Of a stretch of DNA of 64,000 bases, positions 1 through 10,018 are shown one piece after another (within the stretch, counting starts at the first letter, position 1; each line of letters opens with the position of its first letter). The stretch is from an uncultured Prochlorococcus sp. (lineage in GTDB: Bacteria > Cyanobacteriota > Cyanobacteriia > PCC-6307 > Cyanobiaceae), in contig CAJWWR010000002.1 in assembly GCA_913048245.1 (NCBI GenBank), forward strand, positions 1-64,000. The letters run 5' to 3'. Both the position numbers and the translations under genes were made by a program. The notes under the pieces are model-generated. The model made no database searches, had not been told where the DNA came from, and worked only from the letters and a program-made list of their open reading frames with translations.

Positions 1-2
1 TG

Positions 3-170
3 GTTGAATATATTCAAGTCTTATGGTGGAAAACAATCAGAAGCGAAGAAATAATTAAAATCTTAGAAGAATTAAAATCAAATTTAAAAAATAATATTCA
101 GCCAAGAATATCTTGGGAGATAATTTTACTGAAAATTAGTATGTTAATTTATCCCGATATAATTAATTAG
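3..170 (+). CDS. holB: C-terminal fragment, probable DNA polymerase III subunit delta' (partial at window edge)
   Basis: Open frame from base 3 to TAG at 168-170: ...[56 protein letters not shown]-terminal style and position next to rpaA fit HolB. Confidence 0.5.
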   Translation, partial: VEYIQVLWWKTIRSEEIIKILEELKSNLKNNIQPRISWEIILLKISMLIYPDIIN

Positions 171-934
171 GTGTTTATCAATTTTGTATCTTCAGAATAC
201 TCAACATCTTCTTCTGCATCTTCAGCATTAGCTGGTAACTCAAGACAATAACCTGCACCATAAACAGTTTTTATATATTGAGGTTTTCTTGCATCTGGTT
301 CAAGTTTAGTTCTCAAGTGTCTGACATGAACTCTAATGGTCTCAATATCATCATCTGGCTCATAACCCCATACTTCTTTTAAAATTAAAGCAGGTGAAAC
401 TGTTTGCCCATGTCTCTGAAGAAGACAATGTAGTAATTCGAATTCTAAATGTGTAAGCCTTACAGGAGCCTCAAACCAAATAACTTCAAATCGCTCAGGA
501 ACTAGAGTAAGTGGACCATAGCTAAGTATTTCTTGCTGATTACTGGAATTAAATTGTGCACGATTAGTTCTTCTAAGCAGGGCTTTTACGCGAACATATA
601 ACTCATCTAAATCAAAAGGTTTTGTTATGTAATCATCTGCCCCAGAGTTAAATCCAGAAATTTTATCCTTCACACCTCCCAATGCAGTAATCATCAAAAT
701 AGGTATGTTTGATGTTCTCTCATCTCTTCTTAGTCTTTGGCACAATGTCAGACCATCTACATTAGGCAACATTAAGTCCAGGAGGATTAAATCAGGTGCA
801 TATTGAAGTGCTAACGCTTGACCTTTAATTCCATCTTCAGCTTTTAGCACGTCAAATCCAGAATGCTCTAAATGACCAGCAACTATTTCTCGCATGTCTT
901 TATCGTCCTCTATTAGGAGAATTGAAATTTTCAT
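167..934 (-). CDS. rpaA: OmpR-type response regulator RpaA
   Basis: Receiver domain ([24 protein letters not shown]) plus winged helix ([54 protein letters not shown]...[15 protein letters not shown]), closely matching cyanobacterial RpaA. Confidence 0.9.
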   Translation of the reverse strand: MKISILLIEDDKDMREIVAGHLEHSGFDVLKAEDGIKGQALALQYAPDLILLDLMLPNVDGLTLCQRLRRDERTSNIPILMITALGGVKDKISGFNSGADDYITKPFDLDELYVRVKALLRRTNRAQFNSSNQQEILSYGPLTLVPERFEVIWFEAPVRLTHLEFELLHCLLQRHGQTVSPALILKEVWGYEPDDDIETIRVHVRHLRTKLEPDARKPQYIKTVYGAGYCLELPANAEDAEEDVEYSEDTKLINT

Positions 935-1278
935 ATTGACAAAATTACAAATTAATAAATTTTTAATATTCTCTCAATTATTTTTATTAAGTGCTGGATT
1001 AAACGAAATACTTAACGAATTGAAAAAACGCGTATATAGTAGCTATAGCAGTAAATCCAGAAAAACTATCGACGATTCAATCGCAAGAAATTTTATAAAT
1101 TCTTTTGTTTTATTTAAGAATTCCTTAATATTTATTCTGCTTTTTACTCTAAATGCATCCTCATTTTTATTAATGTAATTGAAGGTGATGAATTTCATAA
1201 TGATATCCAAATGACTCTGTTAACATGAAATTTGAGATTCAAATATGAAATTGCTATAAAAAAGAAAATATAATCTTT

Positions 1279-1638
1279 ATGAAAAAAAAATCAATAAGCT
1301 ACAAACTACTTTCCAAAAAAGAACTTCAACATCTTAAAGAATATTATGTTGAGGAAAAAGTAAAAAGCATGAGTCAGGAGGAATTAAAAGAATTCGTCAA
1401 AGAAAACATTGATCATCAAATCAATCAAACAATAGGTGAAGAAGAAGAGAGAGAAGCGTGGAGAGAAATGGAGAACTTTTTTAGTGATTCTTTTGATAGA
1501 TTAATAGATGAAATCAAGAAAAAATATGCAGTTATCCAAGAAAATAATAATTCTGATAAAACTGAATACGAGGAACGTTTAGAAATTATTGATCAACTTA
1601 AAGCCGAAGATGAAAAAAAAGATATGTGGGAGGATTAA
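1279..1638 (+). CDS. hypothetical protein, highly charged, coiled-coil-like
   Basis: 119-aa ORF rich in K/E, followed directly by a strong intrinsic terminator. Confidence 0.65.
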   Translation: MKKKSISYKLLSKKELQHLKEYYVEEKVKSMSQEELKEFVKENIDHQINQTIGEEEEREAWREMENFFSDSFDRLIDEIKKKYAVIQENNNSDKTEYEERLEIIDQLKAEDEKKDMWED

Positions 1639-1730
1639 AAAAAAGACCCCAGGTGGGGTCTTTTTCTTTTGAATGATTAAATCAAGTGTTTCCTTGTTTC
1701 CACTGGATTAATCACTCACTCCTACACACA
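1637..1730 (-). ncRNA. probable Yfr2-family small RNA
   Basis: Minus strand: GAGTGATTAATCCAGTGGAAACAAGGAAACACTTGATTTAATCATTC. It has two GGAAACA motifs (1695-1701 and 1687-1693) in a loop, an outer 10-bp stem (1708-1717 with 1671-1680) and an intrinsic terminator. The 5' end is approximate. Confidence 0.65.
1645..1660. terminator. bidirectional rho-independent terminator
   Basis: gacccc-aggt-ggggtc perfect hairpin flanked by A8 on the left and T5CT4 on the right; U-tracts on both strands. Confidence 0.85.
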
Positions 1731-1948
1731 ATAAAAGTTTAGCTTAATTTTTCTAGTAACGTGAGTTATTTGTAGGCTGATTATAAAGTGTCACATGTGC
1801 CAGTTGCTTATATCAATAAACCAGCTAGAAAAATAAGCTATGAATTTAAGTTCAATAATGATTCTTTAGCGCTTTTTGCCTTAGGTAAAAATCATTACCT
1901 CCTAATCTAATATAGTTGTAGTATAATTCAAAAAAACAATTCATAACA

Positions 1949-2248
1949 ATGAAAATTATTAAACGTCTTTCTCACTTGTTACCTGTTTTAACGATGGGTG
2001 TCATAACAACAACTATTTATTCTCCACCAGCCAATGCCGAAGATTGGTTAGTGAATGAATGCGAAGCTGATAACGATAATGGAGGTAACCCAGTAATTGT
2101 CTGTAATGACGGTTTTAGCATTGCAGTTTTCTGGAATGATGGCAGTTACGTTAATGGATGGTGTAACAGCAGAAATGATTATGATGTAGATTACAGAGGT
2201 TTATCAAGAGAAAATGCACAATCCTGGGTAAGGTACATTTGCAACTAA
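1949..2248 (+). CDS. small secreted Cys-containing protein, paralog 1
   Basis: Signal peptide (MKIIKRLSHLLPVLTMGVITTTIYSPPANA|ED), then C...C.DG...FWNDGSYVNGWCNSRNDYDVDYRGLS...W..YIC; shares pattern with ORF 2520-2822. TATAAT-like box (agtataat) upstream. Confidence 0.75.
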   Translation: MKIIKRLSHLLPVLTMGVITTTIYSPPANAEDWLVNECEADNDNGGNPVIVCNDGFSIAVFWNDGSYVNGWCNSRNDYDVDYRGLSRENAQSWVRYICN

Positions 2249-2519
2249 TTATATTTTTCAAAGTAATAGCAAGTTAAATCTTTTTTATAAAATTTCAAAG
2301 CAATCTGTGTCATCTGAGATTAATAAAGATTCAGATGACACAATTTATTTTTAAAGTGATTAACTGATTATTCAAAAAGTATTTATTCATACAAAAAATA
2401 TTTAAAAAAATGTAAAAAATGAAAATTGTTAATTATTTGTAAAGTTAATGAGTCATTTTTTTCTCAATAAATCATTAATTAAATTACAATAATATTCATG
2501 ATTATTTGAATCTAAATTT

Positions 2520-2822
2520 ATGTTTTTAAAAAATTTGAAAAAGTCTATAAAAATTTCGATTGCCCTAACAATTGGATCATTTGGCACATTGATGCTTGCA
2601 CCCACAGCCAAGTCAGAATATTGGCAAGCTCATGAATGCTTTTACGATTATGATGCTAATTATAATCTGGTTGAAGTGTGCCTGGACGGTTATAACATTG
2701 GGATTTTTTGGGATGATGGAAGTTATGTTAATGGGTACTGCACTAGCAGAAGTGACTACAATGTAGATTATTACGGATTATCTAAAAGAGATGCTATTTC
2801 ATGGGTAGATTATTATTGCTAG
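2520..2822 (+). CDS. small secreted Cys-containing protein, paralog 2
   Basis: Signal peptide (...LMLAPTAKSEYW), core HECFYDYDANYNLVEVCLDGYNIGIFWDDGSYVNGYCTSRSDYNVDYYGLSKRDAISWVDYYC. Four Cys aligned with 1949-2248. Confidence 0.75.
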   Translation: MFLKNLKKSIKISIALTIGSFGTLMLAPTAKSEYWQAHECFYDYDANYNLVEVCLDGYNIGIFWDDGSYVNGYCTSRSDYNVDYYGLSKRDAISWVDYYC

Positions 2823-3038
2823 TTATCAAAATATTTACTAAGAAATATTGAGCGTAACTTAAATTTTTAAATTGATAATTATTAAACCATATATTGATCT
2901 GATTCTTTCATGACAAGAATCATTTAATAAAGATAGTAATTTCTAAAGAAAATAGTACTAAGAATAATTTTAAATAGATTAAACAACTCTAGATAAACCA
3001 ACTCCATGAAATTTACATGAAAATCAATTGGCAAGGGA

Positions 3039-4109
3039 TTAATTTCTAATTGAATTACTTCCTAAATCAACAGTGTCTAAGACTCTTCTAAGTTTCTTAA
3101 AATCATCTAAAACTTGACCACAGCCATTAACTACGCATAGTAGAGGATCATCAGCTATGTGAGTAAAGATGCCAGTTTCTCTGGTGACTAAATCACTTAT
3201 TCCTTTTATTAAGGCGCCACCGCCTGCAAGCATAATACCCTTATCTACAATATCTGCGGCTAATTCCGGCGGGGTTCTTTCTAAAGTTCTTTTCACTGAC
3301 TCAATAATCTTATCAAGAGGTTCAGACATTGCCTCTCTAACTTCTCCAGCTGTTAAGTGGATAGCTCTTGGCAAACCAGACAATAAATGTAATCCTCTCA
3401 CTTCCATAGTATTACTATCAAAAGTATCATCAGGGAACGCAGAACCTATAGTAATCTTAATTTTTTCTGCTGTTCTCTCTCCAACAACCATATTGTGATT
3501 TTTTTTCAGATAACTTGATATTGACTCATTTATCTCATCACCTGCGATTCGAAGAGATTCACTGACTACTGTGCCACCTAGACTTAAAACTGCAACCTCA
3601 GTTGTTCCTCCACCGATATCAACAATCATAGTTCCCATGGGTTCAGTGACAGGTAATGAAGCTCCAATTGCCGCGGCAACAGGTTCATCTATTAAATAGA
3701 CTTCTCTGGCACCAGCCAATCCTGCCTCTCTAACTGCCTTACGTTCAACACTTGTTACTCCACTTGGAATTCCAATGACAATTCTTGGAGCTAATATACC
3801 TCTACCTTCATTACATTTTTGAATAAAAGTTTTTAGCATTTCTTCAGCAGCATTAAAATCTGCGATAACACCATCTCTGAGAGGTCTCACAGCTTTTATA
3901 TTTCCAGGAGTTCTACCAAGCATTAATTTTGCTTCTTGGCCAACTGCTAAAGGAATGCCCTCTTCTAAATCCATAGCTACAACTGAAGGTTCATCTAAGA
4001 CTACCCCTTTACCAGATACATGTATGATTGTATTAGCAGTGCCTAAATCAATACCTATTTCTCGAGATAATTGCAGACGGCTCCAAAAATTATACTTAAA
4101 GTTCATCAA
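3039..4109 (-). CDS. mreB: rod-shape determining protein MreB (actin-like)
   Basis: GIDLGTANTIIHVSGKGVVLDEPSVVA, TMIVDIGGGTTEVAVLSLGG, GIMLAGGGALIKG. Confidence 0.9.
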   Translation of the reverse strand: MMNFKYNFWSRLQLSREIGIDLGTANTIIHVSGKGVVLDEPSVVAMDLEEGIPLAVGQEAKLMLGRTPGNIKAVRPLRDGVIADFNAAEEMLKTFIQKCNEGRGILAPRIVIGIPSGVTSVERKAVREAGLAGAREVYLIDEPVAAAIGASLPVTEPMGTMIVDIGGGTTEVAVLSLGGTVVSESLRIAGDEINESISSYLKKNHNMVVGERTAEKIKITIGSAFPDDTFDSNTMEVRGLHLLSGLPRAIHLTAGEVREAMSEPLDKIIESVKRTLERTPPELAADIVDKGIMLAGGGALIKGISDLVTRETGIFTHIADDPLLCVVNGCGQVLDDFKKLRRVLDTVDLGSNSIRN

Positions 4110-4407
4110 ATAAAGAAATACTTATATACTAAGATTAACGTCCTTAATAAAAGTGTCTACAAGATAGTCAGTAATTAGAGTTATTACTGAAATAGAATAT
4201 TAAATTCAATTTTGTTGTAGTTCTTATAGGCTTTAAAATCATGAAATTCTGTTTTCTATTAAATACTTAAGAAATAGCAAATTCTTGAGCAAGAAGAATA
4301 AAAAATATATTAGAAAAAAAGAAAATAAGCAAACATTATGATTAAAAAAGATTCCAAGTATCATGACATCACATGAAGTTAATTGGAGTCTGTTGACGTT
4401 TATTGAA

Positions 4408-4479
4408 CTCCCCGGGCGGGATTCGAACCTGCGACCAATCGGTTAACAGCCGATCGCTCTACCGCTGAGCTACCGAGGA
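4408..4479 (-). tRNA. tRNA-Asn(GTT)
   Basis: Minus strand TCCTCGGTAGCTCAGCGGTAGAGCGATCGGCTGTTAACCGATTGGTCGCAGGTTCGAATCCCGCCCGGGGAG. Complete cloverleaf, anticodon GTT. Confidence 0.95.
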
Positions 4480-4525
4480 ATATATAAAAATTTACATCTT
4501 TCGAGTACCTTATGACAAGGTACTT

Positions 4526-5176
4526 TTAATGATATTTGAAATTACTTGGTGAAACCCATTCTGATAAATAACCTTTTTCCATAATTCCAATCTTATGAGC
4601 ATAGTTTAATTCCTCCATTCGATGAGTAATCCATAGAACAGTTATTGGTCTTTTTGCACTCGTGGTTAAAGTTTGCACAAGTTTAATTATTTCCATTTGA
4701 CTTATTTCATCTAACAACGCTGTAGGTTCATCCATTAAAATAAAATTACTATTACTTATTAGTGCTGAAGCTATGGCCAGCCTCTGTTTTTGCCCACCAC
4801 TTAATGTTTGAACAGGCCTTAGAATAAATCCATTTAAACCTACAAGATTTAGTACATCATCAACTCTTTGTTGCATACGCTTTTTATCAAAAGTTTCCCT
4901 TATATTCAAAATCATTTCACTGCCGCAAGTGGGCATTAATATCTGATGATCAGGATTCTGAAAAACAGTAAAGACATCGTCAGGACCATCTATACTTCCA
5001 GAAGTGGGATTAATTATCCTTTGAATTAATTTAAAAAGCGTACTTTTACCGCAACCATTTCTACCTACGATCATAAATAAACCAGGTTCATTAATTTCGA
5101 AAGAACAATTCGTAATTGTCTTTTCCTCATTAGGCCAAGAAAAATCTACATTCTTTAAAATTAAATTTGTTTTCAT
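4526..5176 (-). CDS. ABC transporter ATP-binding protein (CbiO/EcfA-like)
   Basis: Walker [25 protein letters not shown], Walker B FILMDEPTALLD. Confidence 0.8.
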   Translation of the reverse strand: MKTNLILKNVDFSWPNEEKTITNCSFEINEPGLFMIVGRNGCGKSTLFKLIQRIINPTSGSIDGPDDVFTVFQNPDHQILMPTCGSEMILNIRETFDKKRMQQRVDDVLNLVGLNGFILRPVQTLSGGQKQRLAIASALISNSNFILMDEPTALLDEISQMEIIKLVQTLTTSAKRPITVLWITHRMEELNYAHKIGIMEKGYLSEWVSPSNFKYH

Positions 5177-5204
5177 CTGTAAACAAAATATTCGATATCA
5201 TTTT

Positions 5205-5471
5205 CTATGAATCAAGGCTAAAACCTGGTCTTTTTGAACCACCAGCAACGGCTGACTTCTCATATACCTGGATTGCAATTATTTCTTTAGCTAATACAGA
5301 AACTAATTTGCCCTTTATTTTTTCACATTCAAGATTAATCAATGAAGTATTCTCAGTTAAATGCATTGCATTTTTAATTTCATTAAAATCTTGCATTATA
5401 TGATCATATTCATTTTTCTGAATAGTGATTGGAAAAGGAGAATATCTCAAGGTTAGTTCTAAGGTGTACAT
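5205..5471 (-). CDS. conserved cyanobacterial hypothetical protein
   Basis: 88-aa ORF, MYTLELTLRYSPFPITIQKNE...AGGSKRPGFSLDS, same strand as the upstream ABC gene; plausible coding composition. Confidence 0.65.
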   Translation of the reverse strand: MYTLELTLRYSPFPITIQKNEYDHIMQDFNEIKNAMHLTENTSLINLECEKIKGKLVSVLAKEIIAIQVYEKSAVAGGSKRPGFSLDS

Positions 5472-5619
5472 AAAAATTTGTTTTGTTAAATTTACTATAT
5501 AAAAAACTATCTAAAGAAGATATATTTTTTTCAATAATTAGATTTTTATATATAACAACAATCATTATAATTAAACTAAGTAATATCTTTTTGCTTGATA
5601 AAATACATAGCTTCTTTTC

Positions 5620-6588
5620 ATGGACATTGCGGATGACATTACGAATTTAGTAGGCAATACTCCATTAGTGAGATTAGAAAGAATAAGAAGATACTGTAAT
5701 TGCCAGAGTGAACTAATTGCTAAATTAGAAAGTTTCAATCCGTCATCATCAGTAAAAGACAGAATTGCTTGTTCAATGATTATTGCTGCTGAAGAAGAAG
5801 GATTAATACACCCAGGCAAAACAAAACTTATAGAAGCCACAAGTGGGAATACAGGAATAGCACTTGCAATGGTATGTGCAGCAAAAGGCTATCAACTCAT
5901 TCTTACAATGCCTGATACAATGAGTACCGAAAGAAGAGCAATGCTAAGAGCATATGGGGCAGAATTACAATTAACTCCTGGCAGAGAAGGGATGCGAGGA
6001 GCGATCGAGTTAGCTAATGAATTATCCAAAGAAATACCGAATAGTTTTCAATTTAACCAATTCGAGAATATAGCTAATCCCGAGATACACGAGAAGACAA
6101 CTGCTCGGGAAATTTGGGAACAAACAAACCATAATTTAGATGGATTAGTAACAGGCGTAGGGACAGGAGGGACTGTAACTGGCTGCGCTTCCTATCTGAA
6201 AAAAATGAATCCCGATTGCAATATATATGCAGTTGAGCCTTTAAAAAGTGCCGTAATCTCTGGCAATTCTCCTGGTTCTCATCAAATACAAGGAATCGGC
6301 GCAGGATTCGTTCCTAAAGTCTTAAAAAAAGAACTTATTGATGAAGTCATCAAAATTGATGATCATGAAGCATTTCATTACGGTAGGCTTCTAGCTAAAA
6401 TGGAAGGATTACTATCTGGTATAAGCAGTGGGGCTGCTCTTGCCGCAGCAATAAAAATTGGGCAAAGGAATAATATGAAAAATAAAAGACTAATAGTAAT
6501 ACTTCCAAGTTTTGGAGAAAGATATCTATCAACTGCAATGTTTGATTCAAATACCTCGGTAAAAGCAAGAAAAGATGGCTATTTGTAG
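5620..6588 (+). CDS. cysK: cysteine synthase (O-acetylserine sulfhydrylase)
   Basis: [16 protein letters not shown]-lysine motif [36 protein letters not shown]. Confidence 0.9.
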   Translation: MDIADDITNLVGNTPLVRLERIRRYCNCQSELIAKLESFNPSSSVKDRIACSMIIAAEEEGLIHPGKTKLIEATSGNTGIALAMVCAAKGYQLILTMPDTMSTERRAMLRAYGAELQLTPGREGMRGAIELANELSKEIPNSFQFNQFENIANPEIHEKTTAREIWEQTNHNLDGLVTGVGTGGTVTGCASYLKKMNPDCNIYAVEPLKSAVISGNSPGSHQIQGIGAGFVPKVLKKELIDEVIKIDDHEAFHYGRLLAKMEGLLSGISSGAALAAAIKIGQRNNMKNKRLIVILPSFGERYLSTAMFDSNTSVKARKDGYL

Positions 6589-6593
6589 TTCAA

Positions 6594-7280
6594 ATGATAA
6601 AAAAATATAATTACTATGAAGAGCTAGGGGTAGACTTTAAAGCCTCAAAATCTGAAATAAAATCTGCCTATCGATCGCTAGCAAAAAAGTATCATCCAGA
6701 TAAAGGAGGTGATAAAGAAAAGTTTCTTATCATACAAAATGCATGGGAAACTTTAAATGATCCAGTAAAAAGGCAATCTTATGATTCGCAGTTTTATCCT
6801 ATCGATAAATCCCAAAATTCCGAAAATACTGAATGGAAAGAAAATCTAAAAAATAATACATATTCTTCTTCTAAAACAGATAAGGATATTGAAGAATGGA
6901 TAAAAAATATTTATATGCCAATCAATAAATCTTTAAACCAAATTATTAAACCATTGAACAATGAAATAAAAGAATTATCTGCAGATCCCTATGACGATTT
7001 ATTAATGGAACAATTTTGTAATTACATTAATAAAAGTAGAAAAAAGATAGATAAAGTCACTAGGCTCTACAAAACATATGATATTCCAAAATCATTATCC
7101 AATTTAGGCTTGGATTTATACCACTGTTTTTCTCAAGTTCAAGATGCTCTTGAAGAATTAGATAGATACACTCACGGATATGTAGATGATTACTTATTTG
7201 ATGGTAAAGAAATGATGAAAGAAGCTAAAAGAATTCAAACTAAAATGACAGCTCATAAAAAAACAATGTCTTTTTCCTGA
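6594..7280 (+). CDS. J-domain (DnaJ-like) protein
   Basis: N-terminal J domain [51 protein letters not shown] with HPD motif. Confidence 0.85.
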   Translation: MIKKYNYYEELGVDFKASKSEIKSAYRSLAKKYHPDKGGDKEKFLIIQNAWETLNDPVKRQSYDSQFYPIDKSQNSENTEWKENLKNNTYSSSKTDKDIEEWIKNIYMPINKSLNQIIKPLNNEIKELSADPYDDLLMEQFCNYINKSRKKIDKVTRLYKTYDIPKSLSNLGLDLYHCFSQVQDALEELDRYTHGYVDDYLFDGKEMMKEAKRIQTKMTAHKKTMSFS

Positions 7281-7282
7281 AT

Positions 7283-7525
7283 TTAATCATCTCTGTAAAA
7301 TTCTTTCAATTGGTCAATCTTTAACCAAGAATCAGGTACTGGTCTTCTCCAGCGAACCTGAGCATAATCTTCTTTGAGAGCAAGAATCTCACCAGGTCCT
7401 TCAAATACATAATCAGGTAGTTTATCATCACTAGCTAAAGATTCAGTACTAGAGGAAAATTTTTCATAATCTAAGACAACAAGACTTCCTTTCTTGAGTG
7501 GTTTTTTTTGAATAGATTCGCTCAT
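7283..7525 (-). CDS. ndhO: NAD(P)H-quinone oxidoreductase subunit O
   Basis: KKGSLVVLDYEKFSSSTESLASDDKLPDYVFEGPGEILALKEDYAQVRWRRPVPDSWLKIDQLKEF, typical NdhO. Confidence 0.85.
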   Translation of the reverse strand: MSESIQKKPLKKGSLVVLDYEKFSSSTESLASDDKLPDYVFEGPGEILALKEDYAQVRWRRPVPDSWLKIDQLKEFYRDD

Positions 7526-7666
7526 GAATTAAAAAGTATTAATAACCAATTTAATCATTTAATGCAAAATTCGCATTTAAAATAGTCTTTTTTTATTTTT
7601 GAATATTTTAAGTGACACTTTTGTAAAAAATTATATATGCTCAATAAAGGAATTTAAATTAATAAT

Positions 7667-8599
7667 ATGCGTATTCTCTTGTTAGGTTGCACTGGATTTA
7701 TTGGACAAGAATTAATACCCAAACTGTTGAAAGATGGGCATGAATTATGTATCGTAAGCAGAAGAAATATAGATAAACTCCATTGGAAAATTAAAAAAGA
7801 TAAAATCAGTTTTATAAAATCAGATTTATCTACCGAAAATGCATGGAAAGATATTCATATAATCAAACAATTAAAATCTTGTAAAGGTATTGTTAATCTT
7901 ACTGGAGAACCAATTGCAGATAAAAGATGGAATAAAAAGCAAAAATTAGAGATTAAAAAAAGCCGTATTAAAACTACTTCCTTGTTAATGAAAACCCTCA
8001 AAAATTTAAAAATTAATCCTAATGTTATTGTCAACGCATCTGCTATTGGCTTCTATGGAACAAGCCTAACAAAAGAATTCACTGAAAATAGCCCAAGCGG
8101 TAATGATTTTTTAGCGAACTTATGCAAATCATGGGAGTTAGAAGCAAAACAGAAACCACGCTTTACAAGGATCGTAATTTTAAGAATAGGAATAGTATTA
8201 AATTCTGAGGGTGGTGCTTTAGGAAAAATGATGCCTTTATTTAAATTAGGGTTAGGTGGACCCATTGGCAATGGAAATCAATGGATGAGTTGGATTCATA
8301 GAAAAGATCTTTGTGATTTAATTGCAAAAATTTTAATTAATAAAAGATTTTCAGGAACATACAATGCAGTTGCTCCAGAACCAGTAACTATGAAAGTTTT
8401 TTCAAAATTATTAGCAGACTGCTTAAGAAGACCAAATTTAGTTCCTGTTCCTGGAGTACCCTTAAAAATATTTTTAGGAGAAGGGGCTAAATTAGTTCTA
8501 GAAGGACAAAAAGTAATAAGTAAAAAACTGAGTTCAAATCTATTTAGTTTTCAATATCCTCTTTTGAAACAAGCACTTGACGCTGAAACCAAGAAATAA
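7667..8599 (+). CDS. TIGR01777-type NAD-dependent epimerase
   Basis: MRILLLGCTGFIGQELIPKLLKDGHEL Rossmann start; NASAIGFYG, LRIGIVLNSEGGALGKM. Confidence 0.85.
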   Translation: MRILLLGCTGFIGQELIPKLLKDGHELCIVSRRNIDKLHWKIKKDKISFIKSDLSTENAWKDIHIIKQLKSCKGIVNLTGEPIADKRWNKKQKLEIKKSRIKTTSLLMKTLKNLKINPNVIVNASAIGFYGTSLTKEFTENSPSGNDFLANLCKSWELEAKQKPRFTRIVILRIGIVLNSEGGALGKMMPLFKLGLGGPIGNGNQWMSWIHRKDLCDLIAKILINKRFSGTYNAVAPEPVTMKVFSKLLADCLRRPNLVPVPGVPLKIFLGEGAKLVLEGQKVISKKLSSNLFSFQYPLLKQALDAETKK

Positions 8600-8819
8600 G
8601 TCCATTTAATAAAGAGCTAATTATTAGTACTGTGATTAGAGGAACTATTAGAGGATTCCAAATCTTTTGAAAAAACAACATAAACGAATAATTTCCATTA
8701 ATTTGCATAAATATTGCAAATATAAAATAAATGGAAAATAAAATAACTAGAAATAAATTAAATAATAAAAATTTATCCACAATCTCCTTAATATTATTTT
8801 CATTTTCTATCTTCTTCAT
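8544..8819 (-). CDS. hypothetical membrane protein (two predicted TM segments)
   Basis: 91-aa ORF with hydrophobic stretches; 20-bp overlap with the upstream gene in the same orientation. Confidence 0.55.
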   Translation of the reverse strand: MKKIENENNIKEIVDKFLLFNLFLVILFSIYFIFAIFMQINGNYSFMLFFQKIWNPLIVPLITVLIISSLLNGLISWFQRQVLVSKEDIEN

Positions 8820-10011
8820 GAATTATATCTTGATGAATTTCATTAACTATCTTAGTACATGCGCCATCAGGTCCAATTCTTTGCAGTGCATTTTGATTGC
8901 AAGAAATTAAAAATTTTCTATCTAATTTAATAAAATACAATAGCTTAAAAATAAGACTTACTGTCTTTTCAATCTGATCATTTTTATCTTTGTATTTTGT
9001 GACGCAAAAAACAAAATTCCCGAGTAATCTTCTTTGTGCTTCAGCAAAAGATTTAGTAAATTGTGGTCCTTCGCCTTCTATCTGAATAACTGGTTTAGAA
9101 CATCCTATCGCTTGTTCAGCTGCAGTTCCCGCCATACTAATGACTAGATTACTACTACACAAAATATTTTCAAATGCATTCCATTTGAAATTGACCTTTA
9201 TTAATCCAAATTCAAAACATTTTAAAAAATCAGTGGATCTTCCATAAGATGTCCATTTTCTCAATTTAAGAATTCTTTCTAATGTTTCTTGTTTAAAGTG
9301 ATTAGTAAATCCAAAATTAAATTCAACATTCCGAAAATATCTATAAGATGAAATATTTTCTAAAACATCCAACATTACTAGAAAATTTTTTGTCAATTCC
9401 GGCATTCTACTGCCTGGAAACAAAGCAATATTGAAATTTGAAGTAGCAACTAGATAATTTTTGGATAATAATTTTTCCATGAAAGGATTCCCATAAAAGT
9501 AAACTTTTTTACCCAATTGATTAGTCAAATCATTTGCTGTATGAAGATCTCTTGAGAAAATCTTCAAAACCTTTTTAGAATTCAAAAAATGTTTACATGG
9601 CCAGGGCAGAATGAGTTTTCCTTCATAATGACTGGAATATGCGACTAAATAAACAAAGAAATTTTTCCTTACTATCCATGCAAAAAATAATGGAACAATA
9701 TCGCCAACAACAATTAAGTAGTCATAATTATCCTTTTTTTTAAGCACTAAAAATAATTTCCTAAGAAAGTAGATCAGCTGACCATTAATTAAATCATTAA
9801 ATCTTCCTTTTAAAGAGTTATATCCTAAACCGCCAGTCTCAAAATTCTTGGTTTTTCCAATTATTTGAATATTTTGTTTAGAGTAATTATCACCCTTACC
9901 AACTATAGGTAAACCATCTACCTTATATCCAATACCAACTAATCTTTTTGCTAAAAGACTTGCCGATAAATCTTCACCATGTCCATTACTTAGAAATAAG
10001 ATTTTTTTCAA
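8800..10011 (-). CDS. lipid-A-disaccharide synthase-related glycosyltransferase (TIGR03492-like)
   Basis: MKKILFLSNGHGEDLSASLLAKRL...; FPGSRMPE; AGTAAEQAIGCSKPVIQIEGEGPQFTKSFAEAQ. Confidence 0.75.
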   Translation of the reverse strand: MKKILFLSNGHGEDLSASLLAKRLVGIGYKVDGLPIVGKGDNYSKQNIQIIGKTKNFETGGLGYNSLKGRFNDLINGQLIYFLRKLFLVLKKKDNYDYLIVVGDIVPLFFAWIVRKNFFVYLVAYSSHYEGKLILPWPCKHFLNSKKVLKIFSRDLHTANDLTNQLGKKVYFYGNPFMEKLLSKNYLVATSNFNIALFPGSRMPELTKNFLVMLDVLENISSYRYFRNVEFNFGFTNHFKQETLERILKLRKWTSYGRSTDFLKCFEFGLIKVNFKWNAFENILCSSNLVISMAGTAAEQAIGCSKPVIQIEGEGPQFTKSFAEAQRRLLGNFVFCVTKYKDKNDQIEKTVSLIFKLLYFIKLDRKFLISCNQNALQRIGPDGACTKIVNEIHQDIIHEEDRK

Positions 10012-10018
10012 TTGATCC

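Noticed and set aside
894-1178. 94-aa plus-strand ORF overlapping the rpaA start
   Set aside because: Overlaps the rpaA N-terminus antisense and has AT-rich, low-information translation; more likely the rpaA promoter/leader region.
3169-3498. 109-aa ORF antisense to mreB
   Set aside because: Fully inside a strongly conserved gene on the opposite strand; shadow ORF.
5167-5403. 78-aa ORF antisense to 5205-5471
   Set aside because: The minus-strand ORF has better protein character and operon context.
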